Of a DNA stretch of 64,000 bases, positions 23,901 through 38,900 are shown in pieces; the stretch's first letter is position 1; each line of letters starts with the position of its first letter. Origin of the DNA: Tachypleus tridentatus (lineage: Eukaryota; Arthropoda; Merostomata; Xiphosura; Limulidae); NCBI RefSeq assembly GCF_004210375.1, contig NC_134827.1, positions 98,178,672-98,242,671 on the forward strand, written 5' to 3'. Both the position numbers and the translations under genes were made by a program. Below the pieces are notes generated by a model. The model searched no databases and was not told the origin of the DNA. It was given only the letters and a program-made list of their open reading frames with translations.

Positions 23901-26900
23901 TTCATTTTAAATGAAATTTCTAATTTGTGACTTCTAAAACTAGAGCCTGAATTCTGTATAGTGCACAGATGTTACTGGGAGAATGAACACACCTGTAATG
24001 GTTCTCCAGTAGGACACTTGTAAATCTTCCTATTTACAATGCTAAAGGGGTTTGATTCCACTCAGTATACACAGCAGTCAGCTCAGTGTGGCTCTGTTAT
24101 ACGTAAACACTCACATACCCCTAACGTCTTCTATTGGTATATGTGTAGTTTGAAATAACAAATCTCTTTCAGGTAGGTTTCTAGAGGAAGTTTTTAGTAG
24201 CAAGATTCAAGAAAACATTGATATTATAACTTCCACCATTTTGAAAGTAAACAAGAAAGGAATGGAAAATCAGGACACTAAAATAAAGTTGTTTTTTTTT
24301 ACATATACATGATAGTAAAACATCTTAAATATGCTGGAAATATTTATCAGTATGCTGTGAGAATATAATATTTCTATATTTATTGTTTTGTTTAGGTATA
24401 GCTATTCAGCAGTTCATTTTGTTCTGTGTCACATATACAGTGGAGCTATCAATTTCCCAAAGAATGTCAACATTGTTGAATTAGCACAACTTTCAGATAT
24501 GTTAGCCCTGGATAGCTTGAAGGAAGTGGTAGTTTTTAACCTGAAAATGAACTATTGTCACTTTTTTCACAAGGTGTGTATACTTATCTTTTCAGGCTAT
24601 TTTTTTACCTTTCTCTTTGGCACTGCTCATTTTTGTACGGCTAAGCCATTTGACAAGTGAGTTAGTTACAGACAATAAATACTTTTCAGTAAATACGATC
24701 AGGACTGAAACTCTCTTAAAGTAAAATGAGTTTTAGAAAAACCAAACTTATCTTTGAAGTGTGAAGAGAATCTCCTTGCCGAGTTGTTTTCAAGTTGTCG
24801 ACAGATGTGTCTAAAGTTTTGAATGCCCATGACAAAACATAGTGGCCTGGCATGACCAGGTGACTAGGCACTTGACTTGTGATCTGAGGGTTGCGGGTTT
24901 GAATCCCCATCACACCAAACATGCTCTCACTTTCAGCTGTGGGGGTGTTGTAATGTGACAGTCAATCCAACTATTCATTAGTAAAATTCATTAGCATCCC
25001 AAGAGTTGGTAGTGGGTGGTGATGACTAGCTGCCTTCCTTCTAGTCTTAAACTGCTAAATTAGGATTGATTAGTATAGATAGCCCTTGTGTAGCTTTGCA
25101 TAAAATTTAAAAACAAACAAACATACACAAAGTAGCACATGTGTCAACTTATCCATAGTTGCTCTTTTCTGTCCTACCTTCCATATGATGTACTGTGCCT
25201 GTTTCAGGAGAATATGTATTAAACTATGCTGTCTATTCATAATCCAGATGTTTTTGTTAATAGTCATATTGCTTACTTTTCCCTAATAAATTTGAAATTC
25301 ATCATTAATTCTGATGTAAATATTTTCATCAGTATCAAAACTTCTACAACTTGTTTTAAAGGTTTTACTCACAGAACTTGCTTCCAGCATGCAGGATAAA
25401 CCCGTGACCGTATTGATCAACATACTTACACCAATAACACTAATTTGTCTGTTGTTGTCCATGGTGGGTTACATGATCATGTGATGAATACTCAGTTTAC
25501 AAAATTAATGATTTTAGACTATCAATTTTTTCCTCAGGCCTTTTTTTGCTTGTAAAAGCTTTCACTGGCCTAATTTCTCTTTTCCCTTGGGTATGTTCTA
25601 TCTCAAACCATGAACCAGTTTCTGTTATGCTCAAGGGTGCTTGTATCTTGCTAGAAAATTCAGTACCTGAACCCTTATTATGATATTCAGGATTTCGTTG
25701 ATGCTTTTAAAAATATTATATAACTCATATTTCTAAGTTCATAAACCTTAGAATAGTTATTTTGTGTGTGTCTGTGTGAGTATTCCATATGGTCTTTTAT
25801 TTTGTACCACTTATTAGTTTTCTGTCTTGCAAGGTATCATTTGCCTTCTTTTGATACTCTCTTTTTCTGCACAGTTATTAGGTGTTGTCATTCTTCTGAT
25901 TCCTTTAATCAGGATCATGTACCTACTTTGTGTTCCATACAGTGAGAGTTTTATTATGGTTTTGGCATCCAGTTTTTTCTTTTGGTAGCTGTACTTCTTT
26001 TAGTGAGAAATGTTCATTCTCCTGCATTGCCTTCATTGTTTGCATTTTACTTGATATCCATAACATAGACCAATAATACTTTCTTACTATTTACTTTCAG
26101 TGATCTAACATTAAAGTAAGCAGGGTAAGTCTCTTTGATCTGCTCCTTGATTTTTTTTTTATTCTGGATGAATCCTCTCTCTGAACTTTCTTGTGGTTCA
26201 CCACTGATTACTTGTTCTTCTATGGAACCTTGGTTTCAACAGGTCCCCCCTTGGTGTGGATTCCTGTACATGGTGAAGGGACCTCCCAGGGAAGGTTCTG
26301 TTCTTTCAGGTTACCTCCTCTGGGATCTAAACATCCACTCATGTGTTTGCCATGTGTGGCAACCCGTGAAGGGGAGGAGAGGATCCTGGTGGTTGAGGGG
26401 TCCAACCCTAACACACCACTTTGGCCTTGAATTCCTGTAGACAGGCAGTTTTTGGGTGGCTGGTCCACTTGGGCTAGGGTCAACCAAGTACCAGTGTTGG
26501 AAGTTCTCAACAGGTGTTGTGGACATTGTGTCTGTTGCTGGTGTTTGGGTATAGTGCTCACAAAACCCTGGAGTTGCTGCAGTGTCTTTGCTTGACATTG
26601 TAGTGCATCCCCTCGTAGGTCTCCATGGTGGGTGGGGTCAGTGGGCACCAAAATTTTCTTTTTTCCTCTGGATCATCCAAATAAAAACTTAAATACAATA
26701 GTGAAAAAACAGTCAATAAGTAAACGACCATGTCTTGAAGACTCTAATAAGCAATCTTCAACATCTGTACAACCAGTTGTACCTCATTTTCTCATCCTAC
26801 ATTCTCTTTCAGAGAAACCTTTAGGTCAAATGTCCCCCTTTTTTATTCAGAAGGGTCTGGAGGGATTTGCTGGCTCTCCAAAGTCAGTAAAGAAGCTTTG

Positions 26901-29900
26901 ATCTGGAAACATTGGTTGAAGCATCCACATCCCAACACAATGAACTCCTCTTGAATTCAAAGGCAATTGGGATATACCTATTGAGGTTATACCTCATGCT
27001 ACTTTGAATTCATCAGGAGGAATTATTGTTGAGAGGGATTTGAAGAACGTCCCTGAGTCAGAGATTATCACTGGTTTTTTTACTCAAGGAGTTTCTGCAG
27101 TGAGGTGCATCTCCAATCGCAAAGATGGAGTTACATTGCTGACAGATATCCTCGTTTTGATATTTAAATCACCACGTGCACTTGCGACCATCAAGGAATG
27201 TTATCTAAATTGCAGGGTACGGCCGTACATTCCGAACCCTCTCTGATGTTTCCAGTGTCAGAGGTTCGGTCACTCAAAGATGTCATGTCGTGGTTCCCTG
27301 ACACGTGTTTGTTGTGGTGGCAAGGATCTCGATGCCTATGAGTGTGAAACAGACCCACAATGGTTGGAGGAAAAAGAGGTGCAGCATTTGAAAATGACTC
27401 GTAGCATTAGTTATCCTGAGGCTCGGAAATTGCTGTCTACCACTTCATCTCAGACATATGCTGCTGCCCTTCATTCCACAACTACAGCGAGAGTGCAGAC
27501 AGATCTCTCTGTGTCTCCAAGAGAATCGTTCTCAAAACAAATGAAAAGCCTTTTGACCTCCATGGTTAAAAAAGTTGATGAATCAACTTCTACACCCATC
27601 TCTGTTCATTGCATACATTCCAACAAACCCCAAGATCCACATCCTTTGGTTCCAGGTCCAGACATTTCTTCGGATACAGCTTTTTCTCCCACCCCAAGAT
27701 GCAAAACAATCATTCATTTGCATTCTTAGTCACTGGAATCCCCTTCCAACAACAAAGACCTGTCCAATCAACCCAGGGCAGGATCCATGGAGGTTAATAG
27801 ACCTCCTCTGAATAAGGACAGTAAGGAAAAAAGACGTGGTCATGAACAGAAGGGTTCTCCAGCCAATTCACCTACACATCATTAAAAATGACCACCTTGA
27901 TACAATGGAACTGTTGAGATTTACATTCTAATCTAGATGACACCAAACGCTGATTGCTTCCTGCCATCCTGTATGTCTTTCCTCACAGGAAACATTTCTG
28001 AAACCTTCCGATACAGTCACCTTTCGGCAGTTTTCTTTGTACAGAAATAACAGGCTGTGTGATGGATGAGTACATGGAGGGGTGGCACTGATGGGTGATC
28101 AGCATGTGCCCACCCTGTCTTTGTCACACAACACACCCTTGGAGGCCGTAGCCATCCGTGTTTCCTTGGGTCATACCATCATTGTTTGTTCTCTCTACCT
28201 GTCACCTGGAGAGACATATGATCAATCAGATCTTGATGCTCTCATTGAACAGTTGCCATCTCCCTTTCTAATCCTTGGGGACTTTAATGTACATCATCCC
28301 CTCTGGGAAGTGCTGATATTGATGGAAGAGGTCACTCTGTAGAGCATATGCTCTCTGATAACAACCTTTCTCTCTTCAGTACTGATTCTACTTATTTCCA
28401 TACACCTAGTCAGTCCTTTACTGCTATTGATCTCTCAGTTTGCTCCACTTCATTATTCTCACATTTTTCATGGAGGGTTGACAATAATCCACGAGGCAGT
28501 GAACATTTTCCTATAATTTTGAGAGAGACTGGTCGTGGTTGATGCCACCCAACCCGCATGCCCCAGTTGAAGCTGGATCAGGCAGACTGGTCCACTTTCA
28601 CTGCTCTCGCAGAACTTGATCCTTCCATCATCTCTCAGCCATCAATAGACGACTATGTGGCAGCAGTAACTGATTGTATTATACAAGCAGCTGCTAAATG
28701 ATTTCTTAAACCTTGACACGTTTTCCACTATATCCTAATCCGTGGTGGAATCCTGCCTGCCACATGGCACGGAAGACTCTAAAACGGGCCTGAGATACTT
28801 TCCGTAGATATTCCACACTTTCAAACCGCATCGCTTTCCACTGGGCCAGTGCACATGCTAGGTGGGTAAAATTTCAAAGCCAGAAGGAATTTTGGATTAA
28901 GTTCACAACTGGCATATCTTCTACCATCAGTTCCAAAGTCATATGGGACAGGGTTTGAAAGGTCAGTAGGCACTACAATTTTGTCCCCTCTCGATCTTAC
29001 TCTCTGATGGCCAAGAAGTAGCTGATGTCCGTAGCATTGCCGATACTCTAGGTGAGAGCTTTTTCCGGGTATATAGCACTTCTGCTTCATCCTCCACCTT
29101 TTAGCCATCAAGATTCAGGCAGAGCATTCACCTCTTTCCTTTCGAACTGACTGTCTCTATGACAATAATCGTCCCTTTACACTGGTGGAACTGAAACTGG
29201 CCCTTCATCAGTCTGGCAGTACATCTGTTGGATCAGATGATGTACACTGTGACATACTGCACCATCTATCTCCTGCTTCTTTTGATATTCTTCTAATTGT
29301 TTTTAACAGGATCTGGCAGGAGAATGTTTTTCCTAATGCCTGGCACCAGGCTATTATCTTACCTTTCTCTAAGCCTGGGAAATATCCAAAGATTCCTTCA
29401 AACTACCATCTAATTGCTTTGATGAGCTGTCTCTGTAAAACCTTAGAGAGGATGGTTATGCTTGTCTTGTTTGGTTTCTTGAATCAAACAACCTCCTCTT
29501 GCCCACCCAATGTGGATTTCAACGACAGCACCACGGACTACATGATACGACTTGAAATGTCAATCAGAGAAGCATTTCTCAAATGACAACATCTTGTATC
29601 AATATTCTTTGACATTAAGACTTATGACACAATATGGAGGTATGGCATTTTGTGAGACCATATATATGGGTTACGTGGCCATTTACCCATTTTTATTAAA
29701 AATTTTTAATGGACATGACATTCTAAGTTCTTGACACTTTCCCATACTTTTCTACAGGAACCTGGAGTCACTCAGGGCTGTGTTTTGAGTGTTACACTTT
29801 TCAGTATAAAGATTAATACCATAACTGAACAATTTCCTCTCACTGTTGCAAACGGGTTCTATGTCGACAACTTTCACATCTTATGTCATTTCTCGAACGT

Positions 29901-32900
29901 GAGATATATTGAGCGGCAACTACAATCTCCTCTCGATCGTGTACTGAAGTGGACCATGGCAAATGGGTTTAATTTCTCTCTCTCTAAAACCGTTTGCATG
30001 CACTTTTGCCGCCAACGGGATATTCACCCTGATCCTGAATTCTGTAGCGGTGAGATTTAACTGCCTGTGGTTCCTGAAACCAAGAAAAAAAGAGAGAGTG
30101 TTATGGAAGCTTCTTTGATCAAGGCCATTGAATGACAAAGGTCATCTTTTTTTTTTTCTTTTGCTGTCAAAAAGTGGTTTAGGGGCTTATTGTTTCACTG
30201 CCATATTCTTTGACCTGTCCTTTGCTCCATGTGTTTTTATTAAGTTGTTAAACTATTTACAGGTCTTTTTCATTACCTTGGCATTGACTATTATATGATG
30301 ATTGCCTTATTCTGAATATTTCTTCTACTTATTTTTGTACACACACACACATGCATTTGATCACCCAACTGGTGAGAACTTTAGTGAGGCTCTCTTGTCT
30401 GCTTAACTGGCTTATGTGTTGTTGGGACTCCTTGGGAAGGGATGATTTTCTGGCTTGGGATTTGTTTGCTCATCTTCCCTCAGAGAATTATGGGTTGCAG
30501 CATGATTACATGACACTGTATTTGAAATCTGCATCCAATTTTTTTTAGTCCTCAGTGAATATTACCAAGTTGCATAATTACCTGTGATCCCTGGTCCAAC
30601 CTTCCACTTCTCCTGATTTTATTGTTGTCTTCTATCCTCCTTGATCCACACCTGATCCTTTACCCATGTCTCATCCTCCTCTTTCCTGTACCTGTCATGA
30701 ATGTTATCAGTGACTGACCAGTGGGGCAGGTCCTCCATGGACCAGTATTCACTCTTTTGTGTACATTTGGGAGACCTTCCCTATAAATTAATGGGTTCTC
30801 CAGGATTTAATGGGGATCTCTATCTTCACTTTTGGTCTCCTTTCCCTTTTTTTATCTCCCATTCTTTTCTCTTCACCATTAGATATGTTTTTTTTTGTCT
30901 TCTTCTGTCTGAGGATGCAAGAGAGCTTCTTCTCAAGGATGCTATAGAGCCCATAATTCCAGTTTGACCAGGTTTTTATTTTTTACTTTTTGTAGTCCTT
31001 AAGAAAATAAGGGTTTGGAGACCTGTTATTGAACTTTTCTATTTCAATCATTTTTTGATTTCTGTCATTTCTCTGTGGAATCTTTTCTGTCTTTTTGTTG
31101 GGGTTTCACTCCAGTTCTGTGGATGAACAAGTTTGATGTGGTAGATGCATATCTTCCTGTACCTTCATATCTTTCATAACTTTGTTTTCTGGGTTTATTA
31201 ATGAGGGGTATGTTCCAGTTATGGGCTTTTCCATTTGAAACTTGCTTCAGCTCCTTACGTGTTTTGTCAAGTAGTCAGGGCCTTCACTTGACATCATTAT
31301 TTGTTGGAACTCTGGATTCATCATTACATTGATGACTAACTTTTTCTTACTACTTCCCATTTGAAATGTTTCCTCCACACTAATTTCTTCCTTGAAGAGA
31401 TGGCTTGGATAGATTGTCTGTTCAAGGTGGTGAAGTCCTCTTTGTAATATCTGGTTTGTTTGAGGATTTTCTTTAATTCCCATCTCAGTCAGACCCAGCC
31501 TTTTTCACTGCATCACTTTATGAGGAGTGTGTTCTAGTTCTGGGATTTTCCATTCAGGTTTGCTTTGGCTCCTAATGTGTTTTGGAGAGCAGTCACCTTC
31601 CTACAACTGTTTGCAGGTAGTGAAGGGTTATATAGATGTGGGATGATGTGGGCTTGAGCAACCACATCTTGCTTTCCTAATTTCTATTTCTATACGTATT
31701 ATTTTGATTTTAAATTCTATTGCTATTCCTTTATTTTATTTTTTTTATGTGAGCATAGCAAACTGAGTTTAAGACTGATAGACAATGTATCCCCACCACA
31801 ATGCGGGTGCTACTTCCACAGTCACCTCTGAAACTAAGGTTGAATTTTATATCCCACATTATCACTTGTAACCTGCAATCCTTTCAATGAATGCAGTCTT
31901 TTTTAATTTTGTTTCAGTTTGTTTTTAGTTGTAATCAACTAATATAATTATTCAGAGGTTTGGATTTGATGTTTTTAATGCAGTCCTTCATTTTGATTTT
32001 GTTTTAATTTACTTACCACTACAAGTAAAAAAAAAAAGTATATATAGTACTGTGTTTACATGTGATTTGGATTCATGTATATGCTGTTCTCAGTCTGTGT
32101 GTCTGGCTGTGCTCTATTGTATATATTCTTTTTAGTCATTTGGTCATTTTTAGTCATGGATGGGATGTGGAACCTCCTCTAGTCGTTTTGGGCTGAGTTG
32201 GGAAGAAAATCATTCTAATGTTTCCCAAGACCTTTTTTCATCAATGATTTGGTCCTTTGTGCTGCCTATTTCATGATACTTCATTTCATTAGGGGCAAAG
32301 GGCATACCTTTTCCTGAATTGGTATTGACGGGGTCCCTCTCATGTGGGATTTCTTTCATTTCATGTGCACACTTATTGAACATTCCATGGTTGCTTTCTT
32401 TGGTGAGTCTCTTGCTTTCTCTGTAACACCACTACCTCCACCTGTTCACTTTGAGTGTATCAAAACACACCAAAAGTGAGGTACTCAAAATGTAATACAA
32501 AGGGACCCAGCTGCTCTGGTAGTGTGTGTCATGCTCCTGTCGGTAGAGATTTGTCACACAAGCTGTGCATGCTAAATGTTTAGTTCGAACTGAGGGTTAT
32601 AAAGGCTAGTTTGTCAAGTGAAGAAATTTTTTCATAATATGATAGAAGGCAGAAGAAGAATTGTAACTCAAAATAGATTTTTGACAGATGTGTTTGTTGA
32701 TAGGCTGAAAGTTACTCGACAAAGAAAGACTTTTCATGATTCAAGTAGCAGTATGAATTCAAAAAAATTTAAATTTAAACTAAAAGTATACTAAAACTCA
32801 AGAAATAAAATGATATACAAGTATGAGAAACAAACATCCAAGAACTTGGAAGTAAATTGGAAATATTATATTTATAAATTTGCCACAGGTATTTCTACTT

Positions 32901-35900
32901 AAATAATGAACTTTGGATAGAATTTTTTTGGAAAAAACTTTATGAGCAGTAAAACTGAATGACTAACTGATACACAAATTTAAATCAAGATGGTTAATAG
33001 CAAAAGTGCTACATGTAACATGGAAATCATGGAACAGTAGAACAGCTGCTACGTGTAACATGGAAATCATGGAACAGTAGAACAGCTGCTACATGTAACA
33101 TGGAAATCATGGAACAGTAGAACAGCTGCTACATGTAACATGGAAATCATGGAACAGTAGAACAGCTGCTACATGTAACATGGAAATCATGGAACAGTAA
33201 AACAGCTGCTACATGTAACATGGAAATCATGGAACAGTAGAACAGCTGCTACATGTAACATAGAAATCATGGAACAGTAGAACAGCTGCTACATGTAACA
33301 TGGAAATAATGGAACAGTAGAACAGCTGCTACATGTAACATGGAATTCATGGAACAGTAGAACAGCTGCTACATGTAACATGAAGATCATGGAACAGTAG
33401 AACAGCTGCTACATGTAACATGGAAATCATGGAACAGCAGAACAGCTTTTGAGAAAGAGTAAAAAAAACTGTCATATGCAGAAAAGAATTCATTAGAAAT
33501 AATAAAACTGTATTTTTATGATACTGCACTTTATAAATTTTAAGAATCTGTAAATAACTTTGACTTTCCCAATATTGTGATATTTATGTCACCAGGTTAG
33601 GTTTTAATTTTCACATTCTTTGGTGGAAACTGTAAAAGACAAATTGTTTTTGAAGTGTTCTTCATTCAATTAACTGTAAAGGTTTTCAAGACAAAGAAGG
33701 TTCTGTATTTCTTTGATCAGCAGTAACAGAATGGTTTTGTATTTTATTGCCTAATTACACAAAAACATGTACTCTTTTGTTGTTGAGATATTTTAGGCCT
33801 TTTAGGATATTTTGTGGATCATTTTTTACTTTTGTTTTCCAATTAGCCTTGTAATCATTGTATTGTTGGAGTAGCAGAATGTTTGCCCCTCACAGCCACG
33901 TGTGGGTTACAGGAGCTACAGAACAAGGCCATTCATTGGATCGGGAAGTATTTTGTCAGGATATGGACACAAAAAGCATTTGCTTCTCTTCCGAATGAAT
34001 TCCTCGAGAAATGTTACAAAAGTGCTCTTCAGAATTTAGTGAGTATTTCATTACTTTTTAGATTAGAAATTTATGTATTTTGCTTACAAATAAAATTATT
34101 TTGTTTGTACTATTTTGATAATATTTATGTGAAGAGTATAAAAATGATGATTAGTAGATGTTTTGTAGTTTCTCTTTTCGTTTTCTATTAGTAGGGAAAG
34201 ACAGTGGCAGTGTGGTGTATAATATTGTAGAATTTAAATGTTGCTGTTTTAAATGTAACCTGAACTTGAAGAAACTATGCCTTATTAGAGGACTGCTTTT
34301 TTTTCCCCCAGTCGGTTGAAACGACAGTAGAGATGCTACTTAGTTGTGATCGTCTGATGACTTCACTTCCTCCCTTTAAGTGGACTGAACCAGTTTTTGG
34401 CTTAGTGACACGTCTTATTGAAGATTCTATAAGATTCACAGCTCTCAATTTTGATAAAGTGTTGACTAGTGATGGATTTTTAGCTTTAGGAAAGGTAAGA
34501 TATTTTATGTTTCTCTTTTCATTAATTTTTAGAAAGTTAACTTTAAACTGCTGACAAATGTTCCACTCTTCAATACTTCACTTTTCTCACTGTTTGTGCT
34601 TCACAATTTGTTCAAGGAACTCTTTAATTTATTGAAAAACACTCCAGTCTCCAACAGTTCATTTTCCTCAATATTTGTGGTTCACAGTTTGTATACTGCA
34701 ACAAACCAACTCATTACGTGATGTGAATCACCCTCTTGATGTTACCTGTTTTTAACATGGTGGATGAATTCTGAAATACACTTTGGCCTTTCCTGTGCCA
34801 ATTCTGCATTAAGTTTTATAACTGTTATTGCATCTAATTGACTTGTTGGACACAAAATGTACTTCTTATTGTATAGTTTGGAATTATTATCATAGATAAA
34901 ATAATAGTGATGTGTACCTGGTCATCTCTTACTGTTTGAAATGAAACATTGTACAGAAATCAATCTATTATCCCACAAATAACTATTTCAAAACTGCGTA
35001 TTGTTCATAAGTTTAGTGGTTACCTCTTAAAAATTAAACAGGAATGTGTGTTTTCATTTTTTGTATGAAATAAAAGTTGTCCATGAAGGTTAGTGCTTGG
35101 CTTATTTTGAAATTCTTGATTTCTTAAAAGTAAATGTATTCTTATTTGAAACAGTTTAGAAGGTTTCAGAGTCTGTTAGATCAGGCAGTTCATTTAATTT
35201 TTGTTTATATTCATACAGTGAAAAATAAAATAACTTAGTTATAACTACTAGTAGGTGACAAAATAACAGAATATGAAATTTGTATTAATCAGTAAACCAA
35301 CTTACATCATATTTTTATTGTCAGAATCAGTTTTTACAAATAATTTTGTAAAATTTTATTTTATGGAAATAAATTGTATATTTTTTTTGAACTTGTGAAT
35401 TCGTATTTGATCTATTTTAATCCACTTTTAAAGTGTTGCAAAGCGTATTTTAACTATTCTCTTAAGTTTTTATGAATTCTTCTAAGAATGACCTTAGAAG
35501 AAAATGTATTTATTTAAATTACAAAAAGGAATGTTACTAATATTGCACAGTAAAACTTACACTGAAAGCATCAAGTGTTTTATAGATGTTTTTGGTTTAA
35601 GGGTCGGAGTTGGAATGTGACAGCTGTAGAGGACAATATCTCTGCAGCAGTAGGAAAGTTATCTCCAAATGTTGCTTGCAGTACCTATGTACAGTTAGGT
35701 CATTTGCTCCTCGTGGCAGAGTCACAGAACTCCCAGGGATTAGGAGATTGGACGCAGGTTAGATCATTCGTGCTGTGTACATAGAATAGCTACTTGATAA
35801 TGTGTTATCGTAGTGCAGTTGAACTGCTGTAGTATTCAGGTCCACTGATGGCCATCAGGTAGGTGTACAATTGATTCATCTCCTCCTCTTGACAAAATCA

Positions 35901-38900
35901 CACAAGTCCCAGGAATTAGGGACTGAACATAGGTTAGATCATTCTTGTTGTATACTTAGAATAGTTACTTGATAATGTGTCAATTTTTGTTAAACAGCTG
36001 TTGTTATCAGGTTCTCTGATGCCCATTAGTTAACCCTTTCACGATCATTTAGGGTTCGAAGGCTATGTCATCGCATTTGTTGACTTGCATTCAAACTTTT
36101 ATTGGATGACTATTTATGAATTTATATCAATAAGTTTGGAATGAAATTGTAGATTATAATTCAAACTTTAATATTATATATGAGTTAACTTCTTAGTTTA
36201 AAAGTAAATATTAAAATAACATATCTAAATATAGATTTTAGTGAGTCACATGGTATGTTAAATGCAGCACTGTTTAAAATTAAATATTTGTGATGTCAAA
36301 ATACTAAGTCTATACTTTCATACAAATTAAAAACTTAAGTTACTAATATTATCAAGCTAGAATAAAAAATTAGAACCTCGTATCTTTTTATGTTACTGAG
36401 ATTTGGTTCATGTACTGAATCACACAGTGACCCTGTTCAATTCTTTCTGTTTTTTGAAACAGTGTCTTGTATACTCTTACCACAGTATATTGCATGTGAA
36501 TAAACAATCAGTAGCTTAGAATGTCCTCTAAGGGGTTTTCTCAGCCATTTTAATCTGTGAAAAGGCTAAGAAGGTTTTAAATACAAGTTTTCAATGAGGT
36601 AAGTGTTGTTTTTAGTCTGCTCAAAGCCTGATATTTTTTAAAAATCTACATAAGCTTTAGTTACCAAGCTTAATAAATTATATTGGAATTTTATGGTATC
36701 AGTGTAGTTATATATAATTTTTTGGCTATTCAACTGTATGTGTAAAACCTGCAAACAGATTTTTGTTTGATATCCTCCATGTGCAAAATTTTAAAGGCAC
36801 TGTGTTCAGTAGCGACTGAGTGCAAAGGTTGTAGCAAGAAGAGATAATTGTTTGCTTCATTTCTTGACTTATTGTTCTATATTTTAAGAAAAATAAATTT
36901 AATAATTTATTTCTACAGTAATAATCTGTAAACATATGGTGTATAATAATTGAAAAGTGACTGTATTACAAAATAGTAGTCCACTAAAACACAGAGAAGT
37001 CTAAAGGTCAGTTTTATATTACTGGATATGTGACCTTAGTGCATGTGCACTGCATCAGTGAAGTTGTGTAATGTTAGCTAGATGTGACTGTAAGGTCAAT
37101 ATAAGAAATATATAGCATTATGAGACTTAAGCTACTTAGACTAAACATTTGTATTTTTGTGTTATAATATGTAGTCATTCTAGCATGAAAAATGCATAAT
37201 TTATTCTTCTTTCCTAATTTTTTATGATGGTTACAAGGTTGGTCAAATGACAGATCCCATATAGTTAGAGTATAAAAAATAACATAAAATATAAAATCTT
37301 ACTGAAAACAAACATTTGAAATGTATTTAGGAGATTTTAAAGATTATTCAGATAATTCTGAGATTTTTAAGGTGAAGAATAGTTTTTAATCATAACAGAA
37401 AATCACTTTGGCCTCAGGCTAGTAATGAAACAAATAGTATTTTCACAAACAAATCTTTAATAAAAATATGTAGTATTAACCTATTACATTGTGTGTTATG
37501 ATGAGGTTACAACTGTAGTATTAACCTGTTACATTGTGTGTTATGATGAGGTTACAACTGTAGTATTGACATATTACACTGTATGTTATGAAGAGGTTAC
37601 AACTGTAGTATTGACCTATTACATTGTGTGTTATGATGAGGTTACAACTGTAGTATTGACATATTACACTGTATGTTATGAAGAGGTTACAACTGTAGTA
37701 TTGACCTATTACATTGTGTGTTATGATGAGGTTACAACTGTAGTATTGACATATTACATTGTGTGTTATGAAGAGGTTACAACTGTAGTATTGACATATT
37801 ACATTGTGTGTTATGAAGAGGTTACAACTGTAGTATTGACATAGCACACTGTATGTTATGAAGAGGTTACAACTGTAGTATTGACATAGCACACTGTATG
37901 TTATGAAGAGGTTACAACTGTAGTATTGATTTATTACATTGTATGTTATGATGAGGTTACAACTGTAGTATTGATTTATTACATTGTATGTTATGAATAA
38001 TGAAATGATAAAACTTGTAAATAACATGTTACGGTTTGAATTATTGAGCTCAAGTTGGGTTAAAAAGTAGGTATGTACTTCACAGAATTATAAGAGAAGT
38101 TTCATCAACTTGAGTTGTATTTTTCTGTTTTTGTCTGAGTGTAGTATGTAATAAATGTTGTTGATAAAGAATTAAACATATGTGAAATGTTTACAGAATT
38201 TTATCAAACATCTCCATCATCTTCAAAGACTGTGTGAACGGTTTCTGATCCAACATGCAAACCTTGTGGTCCATTGTTCAAACTGGAATCTTCTGCCTCC
38301 AGAATCTCAGAAGAAAATCAAAGATTGTAGGATTTGTTTTATATATATTTAAATCTTAGTGGAGCTTATAAAGCTTTTTTGTATTTGAAGTTTTTATACT
38401 TTTTATGAGATGTCATGTTGATGTTAAATATCCTACTTCATCAGTTTTACTTCATATATTGAGCTTTAAAAATATTTTACAACACTAAACTTTGAAAACA
38501 TTTTCATGTAAGAAAATTGTCTGTGTGAAAATTTTTTGTTTTAAAACCAGAAGAAATAAAACCTCTTATTCAAATTTGTGAAATTTAAATAGCAGTATGG
38601 TTCTTAGTTGTTTTTTTATTATTTTTTATGAGCATTAAATAGTGTGAAACAAGTTTGAAATGTATTTCGAGTCCCCAGTAATCTGTGAGTACGTCTTCCA
38701 TTTTAAAAATGGAAAGTGTTAAAATGCTGCATTTACTGCTTTTTGTATTTACTACTTTATATGTTCTCAGGAAGCTCAAAGTTAGGTTTATGACTAAAAT
38801 AGTATTTACACACATTTTCCATTTAGCACCCTGAAAAAAGTAAATAAGATTTTCTTTAAATAATAGATAAAAACAATATTGTAGTAATTTACTAAACTTG

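Larger units (their letters stand above)
24574..33846 (+). other. Intron 5 of the BTBD8-like gene
   Basis: 9.3 kb. SINE (24843-25122), jockey-like LINE (26190-30150), DIRS-like fragment (30350-31640) and the 40-bp minisatellite (33007-33447). 25330-26190 and 31640-33000 are pyrimidine-rich in places, like the DIRS-like pieces, and may be further eroded parts of them; no motif was recognised there. Confidence 0.6.

Noticed and set aside
26220-26651. 143-codon frame on the - strand
   Set aside because: Antisense to the 5' region of the jockey-like element; no motif or splice context.
33007-33447. CRISPR-like direct repeats
   Set aside because: Contiguous tandem units with no unique spacers, in an animal intron.
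37491-38027. Repetitive proteins on both strands (117 and 168 codons)
   Set aside because: Translation of the 45-bp minisatellite; no start context or flanking exon structure.
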